A stretch of 64,000 bases of DNA from Actinobacteria bacterium OV450. GTDB taxonomy: Bacteria; Actinomycetota; Actinomycetes; Streptomycetales; Streptomycetaceae. A program made the position numbers and the translations under genes. This document shows, piece by piece, positions 17,606 to 26,716 of this stretch. Numbering within the stretch: the stretch's first letter is position 1; every line of letters begins with the position of its first letter. The stretch spans positions 1 through 64,000 of the forward strand of contig LJCW01000011.1 of NCBI GenBank assembly GCA_001298555.1, given 5' to 3'. Under the pieces are notes generated by a model. That model was not told the DNA's origin and searched no databases. It saw only the letters and a program-made list of their open reading frames with translations.

Positions 17606-17989
17606 TCAGCGCGTGAAGCCGGCGACCCGGGAGTGGATCGTGACGGTGGCGCCGCCGAGGAGGGCGGCCTTGGCGCGCAGCCGGTCCCGCAGGGAAGGGC
17701 CGACGCTCCCGTACACGTCGATGGAGCGCATGCGGATCAGGGGGACGAAGGCGCGGAACTTCGGCCCGCCCAGCTCCATGTGGAGCTCCAGCGACGCCGC
17801 GTCGGGGTGGACCGCCACCAGGGTCATGGTGGCGGTCGGCTCGTCGACGTAGAAGTGGTAGGTGAGCAGCTGCGGTTCGACCACGTCGACGAAGGCCGCC
17901 AGATCACGCATCGCGGCCTTCGCGTCGTCGAGCCGACCGGGCAGGACGTCGGAGCGGTCGACGTAGTAGATCTTGTCCAGGATGGCCAT
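17606..17989 (-). CDS. Dimeric alpha-beta-barrel protein, ABM-like
   Basis: 127 residues. KIYYVDRSDVLPGRLDDAKA, VVEPQLLTYHFYVDEPTATM and LVAVHPDAASLELHMELGG suggest the ferredoxin-like fold of the antibiotic-biosynthesis-monooxygenase / dimeric alpha-beta barrel superfamily. The role cannot be inferred: small members include monooxygenases, heme-binding and purely structural proteins. No signal peptide. Single gene. Confidence 0.7.
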   Translation of the reverse strand: MAILDKIYYVDRSDVLPGRLDDAKAAMRDLAAFVDVVEPQLLTYHFYVDEPTATMTLVAVHPDAASLELHMELGGPKFRAFVPLIRMRSIDVYGSVGPSLRDRLRAKAALLGGATVTIHSRVAGFTR

Positions 17990-18081
17990 GGCCCGACGCT
18001 AGCCGGGGCCGGGCGGCCACCCCCGGGCGGCGCGCGGGGCCGCGACGCACCCCGGGGCGTCCGGGGCCCCCGCTCCCGCGG

Positions 18082-19416
18082 CTACGGCCGCCAGGCCACC
18101 CGGTGCTCCGCGAGGTGGGCCAGGACCGAGTGGTTGGCCTCCCAGCCGTCCGGGAACTTCACCGTCACGCCCAACTGGACCGGTTCCGTGGACGGATGGT
18201 CGTCCAGCAGCTGGGCGATGCCCGCCCGGGCCACGACCACGCAGGCGTGCCGGTGCCGCGAGGCCAGCACGCACAGACGGCCCGTCTCCAGGTGGAACGC
18301 CGTCGCGTCCGGGCGGCCCGACAGCGGGTGCAGCACCACCGTGAGGTCGTACTCCCGCCCCTGGAGCCGGTTCGCGGTGTCCACGGTGACCCCGGCCACG
18401 CCCAGGTCCGCCAGGGCGGCGCGGACGGCCGACGCCTGGTCCCGGTGCGCCGTGCCGACCGCGATCCGGTCCGCGGTCAGCGGGGCCGGAGCCGCGGACT
18501 GCTCGTCCGTCGTCACCGCCCCCCGGTCCAGCGCGCGGCGGACCACCAGGGCCACCGCCCGCACCGCCTCCGGGTCGGTGCGCGGGGTGTGCCGCGCGGG
18601 CAGCTCCAGCAGGCCCCAGCCCGCCTCGGCGGCCTCGTCCAGCACCCGGTCCGGGCCCGAGCCGTCGCCCGCGACCCCGTACGACAGCTGCCGCTCACCC
18701 GGGCCCGTACCGCTGCGGAACTGCGTGTACGGGTAGAACGCGCGGGAGACCAGCGGCGCGGCCGTCGCCGGGAGCCGCCAGGACACCGGCAGCCGGTGCT
18801 GCGGCAGCTGCGGGTTGTGGGCGAGGAGGGTGCTGACGGCGCTGGCCGACGGGTCGTACGAAAGCCCCGCCCACTGCTCGGCGCCGACCACGCTGAACGG
18901 GTCCAACTGCCCCGGGTCGCCCACGAACAGCGCGCGCTCGAACAGCCCGGCCACGGCCAGCAGCGCGTCCGAGCGCATCTGGTACGCCTCGTCGACGATG
19001 GCGTGCTCCCAGGGCTCCGTGTCCTTCACGTACGCCCACTTCGCCGCCGTCGAGATGGTGATCGGCAGCGCCGCGAGGTCCCCCGGCTTGGCCGAGAGCG
19101 TGACCGACGGGAGCTCCCGCAGCGCCGGGTCGTACGCGTCGCCGTCGCTGCTGTGCAGCCGGCCGACCTTCAGCTCCGGATCCTTGTCCGCGAGCCGCAG
19201 CACCAGGTCGTCGACCTGCGCGTTGGTCTGCGCGACCACCATCAGCCGGCGCCCGGCCGCGGCCAGTTCCCGGGCGGCCCGCACCACGAGCGTGGACTTG
19301 CCGGCCCCGGGAGGGGAGTCGACGACCACGCCCCGCTCGCTCCCGTGCAGGGTGTCGCGCAGGATGGCGGCGGTCGCCTCGGCGGCGGCCGCGCCCGGGT
19401 CGAATGCGGTGCTCAC
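18082..19416 (-). CDS. SF1-like DNA/RNA helicase or AAA ATPase
   Basis: 444 residues. Walker A SPPGAGKST at 34-42; motif Ia VVAQTNAQVDDLVLRLA; Walker B IVDEAYQM (DEAY at 142-145); motif III VGDPGQLDPF (165-174); LPVSWRLP near 209; motif V VDTANRLQGREYDL (345-358); and motif VI region VLASRHRHACVVVAR. These mark it as a superfamily 1 helicase/translocase related to Pif1/RecD and UvrD-type cores, in a compact form without large insertions. GTG 19416 overlaps the upstream stop as GTGA, so translation is coupled to the 524-residue protein. It is the last gene of the nuclease-unknown-helicase operon. Confidence 0.88.
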   Translation of the reverse strand: MSTAFDPGAAAAEATAAILRDTLHGSERGVVVDSPPGAGKSTLVVRAARELAAAGRRLMVVAQTNAQVDDLVLRLADKDPELKVGRLHSSDGDAYDPALRELPSVTLSAKPGDLAALPITISTAAKWAYVKDTEPWEHAIVDEAYQMRSDALLAVAGLFERALFVGDPGQLDPFSVVGAEQWAGLSYDPSASAVSTLLAHNPQLPQHRLPVSWRLPATAAPLVSRAFYPYTQFRSGTGPGERQLSYGVAGDGSGPDRVLDEAAEAGWGLLELPARHTPRTDPEAVRAVALVVRRALDRGAVTTDEQSAAPAPLTADRIAVGTAHRDQASAVRAALADLGVAGVTVDTANRLQGREYDLTVVLHPLSGRPDATAFHLETGRLCVLASRHRHACVVVARAGIAQLLDDHPSTEPVQLGVTVKFPDGWEANHSVLAHLAEHRVAWRP

Positions 19417-20987
19417 AGGATGTCCTCGGCGGTCACGGGGTCGGGCGCGGTGTCGGGCGGGACGGTGGCGGTCGACGATGCCGGGGGTCCGCCGTGCGTC
19501 CACGGCGTCCGCTCCGGGTCCGGCAGCTTGGGGCCGCCGCGCGCGTCGTGCTCGAACAGCGTCCAGCAGACCCGGTCGCCCTTCTCCGGCACCGAGCCCG
19601 GCTCCGGCTCCCGGCCGCGGCCCATCTTGTCCAGCAGCCGCAGCACCAGCCGCCCGTCCTCCTCGAAGCGGACGAACTGCGCGGCCTGCGGGCGCCCCTC
19701 CAGCGAGCGGAACACCTTGCCGCCGCCCTCCGCGAGCTGCGGACGGTCCTCCGTCGCCACCGTCACCAGCGGGCGCGGACTCGGCCGCTTCGACTCCGTC
19801 CACTCCATCACGACCTCGGTGACCTCGCCCGCGAAGGCCTCGCCCGCCAGCCGCCGGCCCGCCATCACCAGCGGGTCGTCCAGCGCCTCCTGGGCGTCGA
19901 GGCGCACCTGCTCGGTCTCCCGCGTCGCCAGCTTCTGCGCCGCCGTCACCGCGTCGTCGCGTCGCGGCTGCGGAGGCTCGCCCGCCCGGACCCGGTCCCG
20001 GTGGCCGGTGTACGACCAGCGGTCCCGGGTCCAGCGCTCCTCGGCCCGCTCCCCGGGCTCCAGCGCGCGCAGCAGCTCCAGCGACTGCCACACCGCCCGC
20101 CAGGTGGGCTGCATCTGCTCCGCGACGAGCTCGCGCACGGCCGCCTCGGCGCGGGCCACGGCCCGCGGGTCGCCTTCGGTGCGCGCCGCGTCGTAGCGGG
20201 CCATCGCCGGGGCGAGCAGTTTGTTGTCGAAGGCCGGGTCGGTGGCCGGTCCGGCGGGCGGGACCAGCAGCTGCCCGTCGCGGTCGCGGCCCAGTTCGGC
20301 GCGCAGCGCGGCCGCCGCCCCCGATTCCCCCTCGGGCGGGGCTATCCACGACAGCAGGGCGCCCAGGTGCTGGTCCTCCAGACTGCTCTGCCCGGTGGCC
20401 CAGTGCCGTGAGAGCAGCTCCGTCGCGGCCAGCAGCATCGAGGCCCCGGGGACCCGGGAGCGCTCGCCGAGGTGCGTGAACCAGCGGCCCAGCAGCGGGA
20501 CCCGCGTGGGCACCGGATACGGATTCTCCGGATCCTCCTCCGCCGTCCGCCGGAACCGCATCGACCGGCCCAGGAGGCGTACGTACTCGATGCCGGCCCG
20601 GCTCGGCACGATCAGCTGCGGCGCGTCCAGGCACAGCTCGGCGGCGACCTTGCTCTTCGCGCCGGTCTCCGGGTCGGTCTCGGTCCGCTCGACGTACTCG
20701 ACGTCGTCCGCGTACGCGTCCACGTAGGGCAGGACCGTCTCCGCGAGGTCCGCCAGGAACCTCCAGCGCAGGTCCCGGTCGCGCGGCTGCGGCACCACCA
20801 GCAGCCGCGGCTCCGCCGGGTCCGTGCCGACCAGCACGCCGAGCGGGGCCCCGGCCTCGCCCGCCGTCGTCAGCGGGACGAGGACCAGCGGGCGCTCGCT
20901 CAGGTGCCGGTGCCGTACGGTCGCCAGCGCCTGGGCCCGGCCCGTCCGGACGGCCTGGAGGCGCGCGAGGGTGTTCAGGAGGGACAT
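19413..20987 (-). CDS. Unknown 524-residue protein of the nuclease/helicase operon
   Basis: Starts ATG 20987 (MSLLNTLARLQAVRTGRAQA). No domain recognised. The N-terminal part has beta-rich blocks (RPLVLVPLTTAGEAGAPLGV, RLLVVPQPRDRDLRWRFLAD), the centre is helical and charged, with LAPAMARYDAARTEGDPRAV and WQSLELLRALEPGERAEERW, and the C-terminal part contains GRLVLRLLDKMGRGREPEPG and GDRVCWTLFEHDARG. No signal peptide, no membrane segment, no P-loop. It overlaps the upstream nuclease gene by 13 nt and the downstream helicase gene by 4 nt, so the three proteins are probably made together. It may be an adaptor or DNA-binding subunit; that is inference from position only. Confidence 0.85.
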   Translation of the reverse strand: MSLLNTLARLQAVRTGRAQALATVRHRHLSERPLVLVPLTTAGEAGAPLGVLVGTDPAEPRLLVVPQPRDRDLRWRFLADLAETVLPYVDAYADDVEYVERTETDPETGAKSKVAAELCLDAPQLIVPSRAGIEYVRLLGRSMRFRRTAEEDPENPYPVPTRVPLLGRWFTHLGERSRVPGASMLLAATELLSRHWATGQSSLEDQHLGALLSWIAPPEGESGAAAALRAELGRDRDGQLLVPPAGPATDPAFDNKLLAPAMARYDAARTEGDPRAVARAEAAVRELVAEQMQPTWRAVWQSLELLRALEPGERAEERWTRDRWSYTGHRDRVRAGEPPQPRRDDAVTAAQKLATRETEQVRLDAQEALDDPLVMAGRRLAGEAFAGEVTEVVMEWTESKRPSPRPLVTVATEDRPQLAEGGGKVFRSLEGRPQAAQFVRFEEDGRLVLRLLDKMGRGREPEPGSVPEKGDRVCWTLFEHDARGGPKLPDPERTPWTHGGPPASSTATVPPDTAPDPVTAEDIL

Positions 20988-22150
20988 GCGGCGGCCTCCA
21001 GGGCCTCGGCGCGCAGCCGGGCCGCCCGGTGCAGCGCGGCCGCGGCGGGGTCGTCGGGGCCACCGCCGCCGGAAGCGGCCGCGAGGGCCTCCCCGACGGT
21101 GGTGAGCGCTCCGAGCTCCCCCCGTACGGAGCGCCCCAGTGCGGTCACCTCGTCGGCGGCGCGGGCCCGCTCGCGGCAGTGGAAGGCGAGCTCGCAGGCG
21201 GCCAGGCACTCGGGGGCGTAGGCGGCCGCGACCGCCGACACCGCGGCGGTCAGTTCCTCGGCGGGCAGCGAGGGGTCGAAGCCGAGCCCCTCGGGCAGGG
21301 CCGCGGCCAGTTCCTCGACCCGCGTCAGCCGCTCCAGCCTGCGCCGGGTCACGGCCCGCTCGCGGCGGACGTCGACGGGCGCGGCGGCGGGCAGGTTGGA
21401 GAAGTCCTTCGGGCAGACGAGCAGCACGGTGTGCCCGACCACGGCGGAGGCCAGCTTTCCGGCGGTCCTCTCCAGGGCCAGGACGTACACGGCGGCCTGC
21501 CGGGCGGCGGCGCCCACCTTCGCGGCGTCGGCCGCCCCGTCGATCATCGGGAACGACTTGATCTCCACGACGGTCCAGCGGCCGTCGGGGTGCACCACGA
21601 CGGCGTCCGGTTCCAGGTAGGCGGGGGAGCCCGCCACCTCCAGGGCCAGCATCGGGTGGTCCAGCAGGGTCCAGGCGCCGGAGGCGGCCGCGGCGGCGGT
21701 CGCCTCGCGCAACGCGAGGGCGGTGCGGGCGGCGCGGCCCTCCGGCCCGGCGGCGGTCAGGTCGGGGACGCGGGCGTCCGGGCCGGGCGGTTCGGCCCCG
21801 GCGCCCAGGTGCCGGTGGACCAGTTCCAGCAGGACGGCTCCGCCGTCGCCCTTGACCCTGGCCTCGAAGGAGTTCCCGCGGGCGATGGCGAACTGCGACT
21901 GGCCGAACGGGGCGGGCGAGCCCAGGGCCGCGGCCAGGGCCGTCTTGTCCACCCCGGCTCCGTCGAGCAGGGTGCGTCTGCCGCAGCCGGGGTTGGCGGC
22001 GAGCGCCGCCAGCGCACGTGCGTCGAGGGGACGGGGCGGCACGGCGGGGCCGCGCAGGTCAGCGAGCCGCTGCCGCAGTGTCGTCGTCGGAGGCGGGCCG
22101 CTGGGCGGGTAGGAGCTCACGGGCGGAAGTGTCCCATCCGCCACTGACAA
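20975..22150 (-). CDS. RecB/Cas4-like PD-(D/E)XK nuclease with predicted Fe-S cluster
   Basis: 391 residues from ATG 22150 (GTG 22120 is an alternative). Nuclease core: GNSFE (92-96), LEPDAVVV with Asp182, WTVVEIKSF with Glu196 and Lys198, then QAAVY (Gln218, Tyr222), the QxxxY motif of RecB-family nucleases. Four cysteines flank the core as in Cas4, AddB and Dna2: Cys56 at the N-terminus and Cys315-x3-Cys319-x5-Cys325 near the C-terminus. A 4Fe-4S nuclease acting on DNA ends or single strands is therefore the best guess. The first gene of the three overlaps the preceding PAP2 gene by 92 nt. There is no CRISPR array or cas gene in the window. Confidence 0.85.
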   Translation of the reverse strand: MSVADGTLPPVSSYPPSGPPPTTTLRQRLADLRGPAVPPRPLDARALAALAANPGCGRRTLLDGAGVDKTALAAALGSPAPFGQSQFAIARGNSFEARVKGDGGAVLLELVHRHLGAGAEPPGPDARVPDLTAAGPEGRAARTALALREATAAAAASGAWTLLDHPMLALEVAGSPAYLEPDAVVVHPDGRWTVVEIKSFPMIDGAADAAKVGAAARQAAVYVLALERTAGKLASAVVGHTVLLVCPKDFSNLPAAAPVDVRRERAVTRRRLERLTRVEELAAALPEGLGFDPSLPAEELTAAVSAVAAAYAPECLAACELAFHCRERARAADEVTALGRSVRGELGALTTVGEALAAASGGGGPDDPAAAALHRAARLRAEALEAAACPS

Positions 22151-22895
22151 TCGTGGTCGTACCGCGAAAACCGGCTGCTCGGCCGGGCAGCCGGCGCGCG
22201 ATCGCGTACCCGGCGGCCGTCACGGCGACCCCGGCGGCCGCGTCCAGGAAGTAGTGGTTGGCGGTGCCCATGACCACGAGCGCGGTGAGGGCCGGATAGG
22301 CGATGCCGAGTCCCCGCAGCAGCGGGCGGCGCCCGTAACGCCACAGCAGGACCCCGCACCACAGCGCCCAGCCGACGTGCAGGCTCGGCATGGCCGCGTA
22401 CTGGTTGGTCAGGCCCCCGAGCCCGCGCGGGGCGCTGGCCTCGGCGCCCCACCAGCCGTAGCCGCTGTACCGGGCCATCGTGTCGGTGAACCCGTACGCG
22501 GGGTCCAGCAGCCGGGGCGGGCACGTGGGCATCAGGGTGAAGCCGACGAGCCCGAGGAGGGTGGAGACCACCAGCCAGGTGCGGGCGCTGCGGTAGTGCC
22601 CCGGCCGGCACAGGTACAGCCAGACCAGCACCGCCGGGGTGACGAGGTAGTGCAGGGAGGCGTAGACGAAGTCGGCGGGTATCCCGAGCAGCCCCTGATC
22701 GGAGAAGAGCCGGTTGAGGGGGTGTTCGAAGTCGATCCCCAGCAGCTCCTCGGTCCGGAGGATCGCGAGCCCGTGGCCGGTGGCGAGGTGGACGTCACCG
22801 CGGGCGAGGAGTCTGCCACCGGTGTACGCGCCGTAGACGAGTCCCAGGAGCAGCAGTTCGGCCCACCACCGGGTGGGCTTCTGCCGGTCAGTCAT
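22059..22895 (-). CDS. PAP2-family membrane phosphatase (inositolphosphotransferase-like)
   Basis: 278 residues with about six membrane segments, including WWAELLLLGLVYGAYTGGRL, WLVVSTLLGLVGFTLMPTCP and YPALTALVVMGT. The PAP2 motifs of the Aur1/Ipt1-like branch are present: AAMPSLHVGWALW and GTANHYFLDAAAGV with its His and Asp. It is expected to hydrolyse or transfer a lipid phosphate at the outer membrane face. Divergent from the histidine phosphatase gene. Its last ~30 codons (a polar, Asp/Ala-rich tail) overlap the start of the nuclease gene in another frame. Confidence 0.85.
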   Translation of the reverse strand: MTDRQKPTRWWAELLLLGLVYGAYTGGRLLARGDVHLATGHGLAILRTEELLGIDFEHPLNRLFSDQGLLGIPADFVYASLHYLVTPAVLVWLYLCRPGHYRSARTWLVVSTLLGLVGFTLMPTCPPRLLDPAYGFTDTMARYSGYGWWGAEASAPRGLGGLTNQYAAMPSLHVGWALWCGVLLWRYGRRPLLRGLGIAYPALTALVVMGTANHYFLDAAAGVAVTAAGYAIARRLPGRAAGFRGTTTIVSGGWDTSARELLPAQRPASDDDTAAAAR

Positions 22896-23030
22896 ACGGT
22901 GTAGGACGCTTGTGCGACTGGGTGGGTTGCCCGGTGTTCATGTGATGGATGATGGACGGACGACGCATTCGCCCGAACATGTACGAACCAGCATGAACCG
23001 TACGAACCCTTCGCACCGGGAGTATTTCCT

Positions 23031-23627
23031 ATGGCCCCCCGCATCCTCCTGGCCCGCCACGGCCAGACGGCGTGGTCCCAGCTCGGCAAGCACACCGGAC
23101 GCACGGACGTGCCCATGCTGGAGGAGGGCAGGCGGGGCGCGAAGCTGCTGGGCGAGCGGCTGGCCCGCGCCCCGTGGAACGGGCTGCCCGGAGTGGAGGT
23201 GCGCACCAGCCCCCTGGTCCGTGCGAGCGAGAGCTGCGACCTGGCGGGCTTCGGTGCCCGGGCGGAGCCGTGGGACGCGCTGATGGAGTGGGACTACGGC
23301 GACTACGAGGGCATGACCCCGGCGGAGATCCAGGCGATCCGCCCGGGCTGGCTGATCTGGCGCGACGGCGTCCCGGGCGGCGAGTCGGTGGCCGACGTCG
23401 CGGCCCGCGCCGACGAGGTCGTCTCCTGGGCCCGTTCGGCCGAGCACGACGTCCTGGTCTTCGCCCACGGCCACGTCCTGCGCACCCTGGCCGCCCGCTG
23501 GCTCGGCCTGGAGGCCTCCTTCGGCGCGCGCATCCGCCTGGAGCCCACCTCCCTCTCGGTCCTGGGCTGGGCGTACGGGGCCCCCGCGCTGGAACGCTGG
23601 AACGACACGGGCCACCTGGACCTCTGA
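23031..23627 (+). CDS. Histidine phosphatase family protein (phosphoglycerate-mutase-like)
   Basis: 198 residues. [20 protein letters not shown] carries the phosphohistidine motif at residues 8-10, [14 protein letters not shown] the second Arg, [14 protein letters not shown] the Glu region, and [20 protein letters not shown] the second His. Broad-specificity acid phosphatase or cofactor-dependent mutase-like phosphatase; the substrate is not predictable. GGGAG precedes the ATG. Divergent from PAP2. Confidence 0.92.
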   Translation: MAPRILLARHGQTAWSQLGKHTGRTDVPMLEEGRRGAKLLGERLARAPWNGLPGVEVRTSPLVRASESCDLAGFGARAEPWDALMEWDYGDYEGMTPAEIQAIRPGWLIWRDGVPGGESVADVAARADEVVSWARSAEHDVLVFAHGHVLRTLAARWLGLEASFGARIRLEPTSLSVLGWAYGAPALERWNDTGHLDL

Positions 23628-23635
23628 CCGCCCGG

Positions 23636-23712
23636 CCCGAAGTCCCCTGCGGGCCCGGCCGCGCCCGAGCGGGGCGCCCGAAGTCCCGTACGGCCCGGCC
23701 GCGTCGGAGCGG
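23636..23712. repeat. Imperfect 37-bp tandem repeat
   Basis: CCCGAAGTCCC...CCCGGCCGCG...GAGCGG occurs at 23636-23672 and again at 23677-23712, with four differences and a 1-nt gap. It fills the convergent gap between the histidine phosphatase and the XRE-TPR gene. Confidence 0.8.
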
Positions 23713-23745
23713 CGCGGCCGGGTGGGTCGCGTGGGTCGCGGCGGG

Positions 23746-25041
23746 TCAGGTCGCGGCGTGGCGGGCGAGGAAGGCCCCCACGCGGGGGCTGCGCTGGTGC
23801 GGGACCAGGGCGCGGGCCGTGCCCGAGAGCATGGACCGGATCCGCGTGGACTGGACCTCGGTGAGCAGGTCCAGGACCCGCCCGCCGGCCCAGGCCGCCT
23901 CGTCCGGGGCGCCCGCACGGGCCAGGTCGTCGGCCAGCTCGGCGGTGTAGAGGGCCACGTTCCGGGCGAAGTGCGGATCCTGCAGGTCCGCCGCGCGGCG
24001 GGCGTGCCGGGCCGCGCGGGCGTACTCGCCGAGGGCCGCCCAGCACCGTGACTCCAGCGATTCCAGCTCGGCTTCACCGAAGAAGGACATCCACTCCGGG
24101 TCCGCGGCGCTCCCGCCGCGCGAGAACTCCGTGTGCGCCCGGGCCAGCGCCTCCTCGCACGCCCGGCGGTCGGCCAGACCCGCCCAGCCGCCCGCCTCCC
24201 GCAGCGCGAGCAGCGACAGGAGCCGCGGGGAACCGAGGGAGCGGGCGGCGCGGCGGCCCGCCTGGGCCGCCCGTACCGATTCCCGGGGCCGGCCGCAGTC
24301 CCGGGCCAGGAAGGCCATGTTGCTGAAGGCGTGCGCCTCCAGGGCCGCGTCACCCGAGACCCGGGCCGTCGCCAGTGCCTCCGCGTAGTGCGAGCGGGCG
24401 TCGTCGAAGCGGCCGGAGTCGTGGGCCAGCCAGCCGACGGAGATGGCCAGTTCGCCGGCGCCCGCGTGCAGCCGGTCCTCGGTGGACTGCCGGGTGGCCC
24501 CGGCGTCCAGCAGCGCGTAGGCGGCGCGCAGGGGTTCGGCGGCCTTGCGGTAGAGGGCGTCGGCCCCGTGCCGGTCGTCCAGCAGCCGGATCTGGCGTAC
24601 GGCCTCCTCGACCGCCGCCGCCTCGGACTCGCCGGCCCGGGAGGGCGGCCGACGGGTGTCGCCGAGCAGGGTGAGGCCGATCGTCGCGGCCGCCACGGTC
24701 GCGGAACCGCCCGCCATGAACGCGCGACGCAGCACGTCGCTCTCCTTGAGGGTGAAGGGGGCGGTGCGCTGCGCGGACCGGCCGCGGACCGCCTCGCGCG
24801 GGGAGAAGCCGAGGTCGGCCAGGGTCAGGCCGGGGAACATGTGCAGGAAGACCCGCTCGTAGGCGTAGTTGGGGCAACGGATCTCGCCGGACTCGACCCG
24901 GCCGATGTAGCGGGCGTCGCAGGAAACCGTTTCTCCGATCTCCTTGGCGGCCCGGCGCACCATGGCCGCGAACTCGGCCGGGGAGTGCCGGCCGCGCAGT
25001 CGCCGGAACGTCTGATTGGGTGAGTGCGGGAACGCCGCCAT
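23746..25041 (-). CDS. XRE-family regulator with TPR-like domain
   Basis: 431 residues. A divergent helix-turn-helix at about 15-70 (FAAMVRRAAKEIGETVSCDA, YIGRVESGEIRCPNYAYERV) is followed by RRAFMAGGSATVAAATIGLT, which looks like a Tat-type or membrane-anchor stretch around residue 107, then helical TPR-like repeats to the end (ARSHYAEALATARVSGDAAL, EAHAFSNMAFLARDCGRPRE). Such proteins are common in streptomycetes as pleiotropic regulators; no target is visible. ATG 25041. Confidence 0.83.
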   Translation of the reverse strand: MAAFPHSPNQTFRRLRGRHSPAEFAAMVRRAAKEIGETVSCDARYIGRVESGEIRCPNYAYERVFLHMFPGLTLADLGFSPREAVRGRSAQRTAPFTLKESDVLRRAFMAGGSATVAAATIGLTLLGDTRRPPSRAGESEAAAVEEAVRQIRLLDDRHGADALYRKAAEPLRAAYALLDAGATRQSTEDRLHAGAGELAISVGWLAHDSGRFDDARSHYAEALATARVSGDAALEAHAFSNMAFLARDCGRPRESVRAAQAGRRAARSLGSPRLLSLLALREAGGWAGLADRRACEEALARAHTEFSRGGSAADPEWMSFFGEAELESLESRCWAALGEYARAARHARRAADLQDPHFARNVALYTAELADDLARAGAPDEAAWAGGRVLDLLTEVQSTRIRSMLSGTARALVPHQRSPRVGAFLARHAAT

Positions 25042-25304
25042 GGACGTGGCCTCTCTGGCAAGGGACGCACCGCCGGTTCTGCGGAACGGAGTCCGGGCCC
25101 GGCGCGCATGAACGTACCGCCGGAGGAGGCCCGTTGATGCGGTGTTTGGCTACAAAAGGGATATCTCACCCACGATCCGCCATGAACTGCCATCCTTTGC
25201 AGCGTCTTGCCGCCGCACCCGTTGACGTTTTGGCGCGTTGAGCCCATGCGGGGTGTGAGGTCGCTCCTCCCGCCCCGCTCGTACGCGAAGCAGGAGGGGT
25301 TCCC

Positions 25305-25820
25305 TTGGTGGAGGGCGGCATGGAGAGCACTGGAATGAACACCGCGCCCGTGTCTTCGGGCGTGACCCCCGTCCCGGCCGTCGTGGCCACCGTGGTCGTC
25401 CCGGCCGTCGCCGCCGCTCCGGCCGCCGTCGCCGCTCCGGCCGCCGTCGCCGTGACGAGCGCCCCGGCCGACGCGCCGGACCTGGTGACCGTGCCCGCCC
25501 GGCAGGGCCTGGAGGCCGTGGACATCATCCGCCGCGCCGCGAGCCCGGCCGGCGGGGTCGGCCCGGTGCTGCACGACGGGTCCGGGGACACCCTCGGCTT
25601 CCTCGTCCCGCCCGGCACCGCCGACGCCTGGGACATGCCGGGCAGCGCCTGCACCCAGACCAACGGGCGCGGCATGCGCTTCGACGTGTCGCCCACCGCC
25701 GGGGACACCGGCTGGCTGCTCCCCCCGGAAGCCGTCGGTCCGGTCACCGACCCGGAGGTGCTGCGGGCCGCGCTCGGCGAGGCCGCCCGGCTGATCGAGG
25801 CCGCGGACAACTGCCGCTGA
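25305..25820 (+). CDS. Hypothetical Ala/Val-rich protein
   Basis: 171 residues from TTG 25305, which has AGGAGGGG about 6 nt upstream. GTG 25308 and ATG 25320 (GGAGGG 5 nt upstream) are also good starts. After a Val/Ala/Pro-rich stretch (about 20-60), the conserved-looking part reads RQGLEAVDIIRRAASPAGGV, LGFLVPPGTADAWDMPGSAC and MRFDVSPTAGDTGWLLPPEA. I do not recognise the family. It ends 17 nt before the next gene, likely one transcript. Confidence 0.7.
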   Translation: MVEGGMESTGMNTAPVSSGVTPVPAVVATVVVPAVAAAPAAVAAPAAVAVTSAPADAPDLVTVPARQGLEAVDIIRRAASPAGGVGPVLHDGSGDTLGFLVPPGTADAWDMPGSACTQTNGRGMRFDVSPTAGDTGWLLPPEAVGPVTDPEVLRAALGEAARLIEAADNCR

Positions 25821-25837
25821 CCGGCGACAATGGTGGG

Positions 25838-26716
25838 GTGGCAGGCAAGGGCAAGGGCAGCAGCAGGCAGCGCGGACGCGGGAACTCCGAGGCGGTCGTC
25901 GGGCAGGTGGACGGCGGCACGGCGGAGCTGGCTCCCGACCGGGAGCGCGCGGACGGCTGGACGCTGCTGATCGACGGAGCCCCGCAGTCGCACGTGGACC
26001 TGGGCGATCCGCAGTACCTGGACTTCGCCTACCAGCGGCGGATCGGCCACCTCATCGACCTCGTCGCGCCCGCCCGGCAGCCGCTGAACGTGGTGCACCT
26101 GGGCGGGGGAGCCTTCACCCTCGCGCGCTACACGGCCGCCGCCCGCCCCCGCTCGACCCAGCAGGTCGTGGAGATCGACGCCGCGCTGGTGGCCTTCGTA
26201 CGGGAACACCTGCCGCTGGACCCGCAGGCGCGGGTCCGGGTCCGGGCGGTGGACGCGCGGGCCGGCCTGGCCAAGGTCCCGGACGGCTGGGCCGACCTGG
26301 TGATCGCCGACGTGTTCAGCGGCGCGCGCACCCCGGCGCACCTGACCAGCGCCGAGTTCCTGGACGACGTACGGCGGGCCCTGGCGCCCGGCGGGTGGTA
26401 CGTGGCCAACCTCGCGGACGGCCCGCCGCTCGCGCACCTGAAGGGCCAGATCGCGACCGCCGCGTCCCGCTTCGCGCACCTGGCGCTGGCCGCCGACCCG
26501 GTGGTGTGGCGGGGGAAACGATTCGGCAATGCGGTGCTGGTGGCCGCCGACCGGGAGCTGCCCGTCGCCGAGTTCACCCGCAGGGTGGCGAGCGACCCGC
26601 ATCCCGGCCGGGTCGAGCACGGCCGCGGCCTCGCCGATTTCGCGGGTGGCGCGGCCCCCGTCGCGGACGCCTCGGCGGTGGCCTCGCCGGAGCCCCCGCC
26701 GTCGGTCTTCCGCTGA
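25838..26716 (+). CDS. Spermidine-synthase-fold SAM-dependent transferase
   Basis: 292 residues. LNVVHLGGGAFTLARY is the SAM/dcSAM-binding glycine motif, VVEIDAALVAFVREHL the acidic strand-2 end, and VDARAGLAKVPDGWADLVIA and FLDDVRRALAPGGWYVANLA follow as in spermidine synthases and related fused-domain methyltransferases. Residues required for polyamine specificity are not clear, so the activity is unassigned. GTG start. A Lys/Arg/Gly-rich N-terminal extension of ~25 residues and a Pro/Ala tail are present. Confidence 0.83.
   Translation: MAGKGKGSSRQRGRGNSEAVVGQVDGGTAELAPDRERADGWTLLIDGAPQSHVDLGDPQYLDFAYQRRIGHLIDLVAPARQPLNVVHLGGGAFTLARYTAAARPRSTQQVVEIDAALVAFVREHLPLDPQARVRVRAVDARAGLAKVPDGWADLVIADVFSGARTPAHLTSAEFLDDVRRALAPGGWYVANLADGPPLAHLKGQIATAASRFAHLALAADPVVWRGKRFGNAVLVAADRELPVAEFTRRVASDPHPGRVEHGRGLADFAGGAAPVADASAVASPEPPPSVFR

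Noticed and set aside
20975-22150. CRISPR-Cas locus suggested by the Cas4-like nuclease
   Set aside because: No direct-repeat/spacer array and no cas1, cas2 or effector gene in the window. The nuclease is better explained as part of a nuclease/helicase operon.
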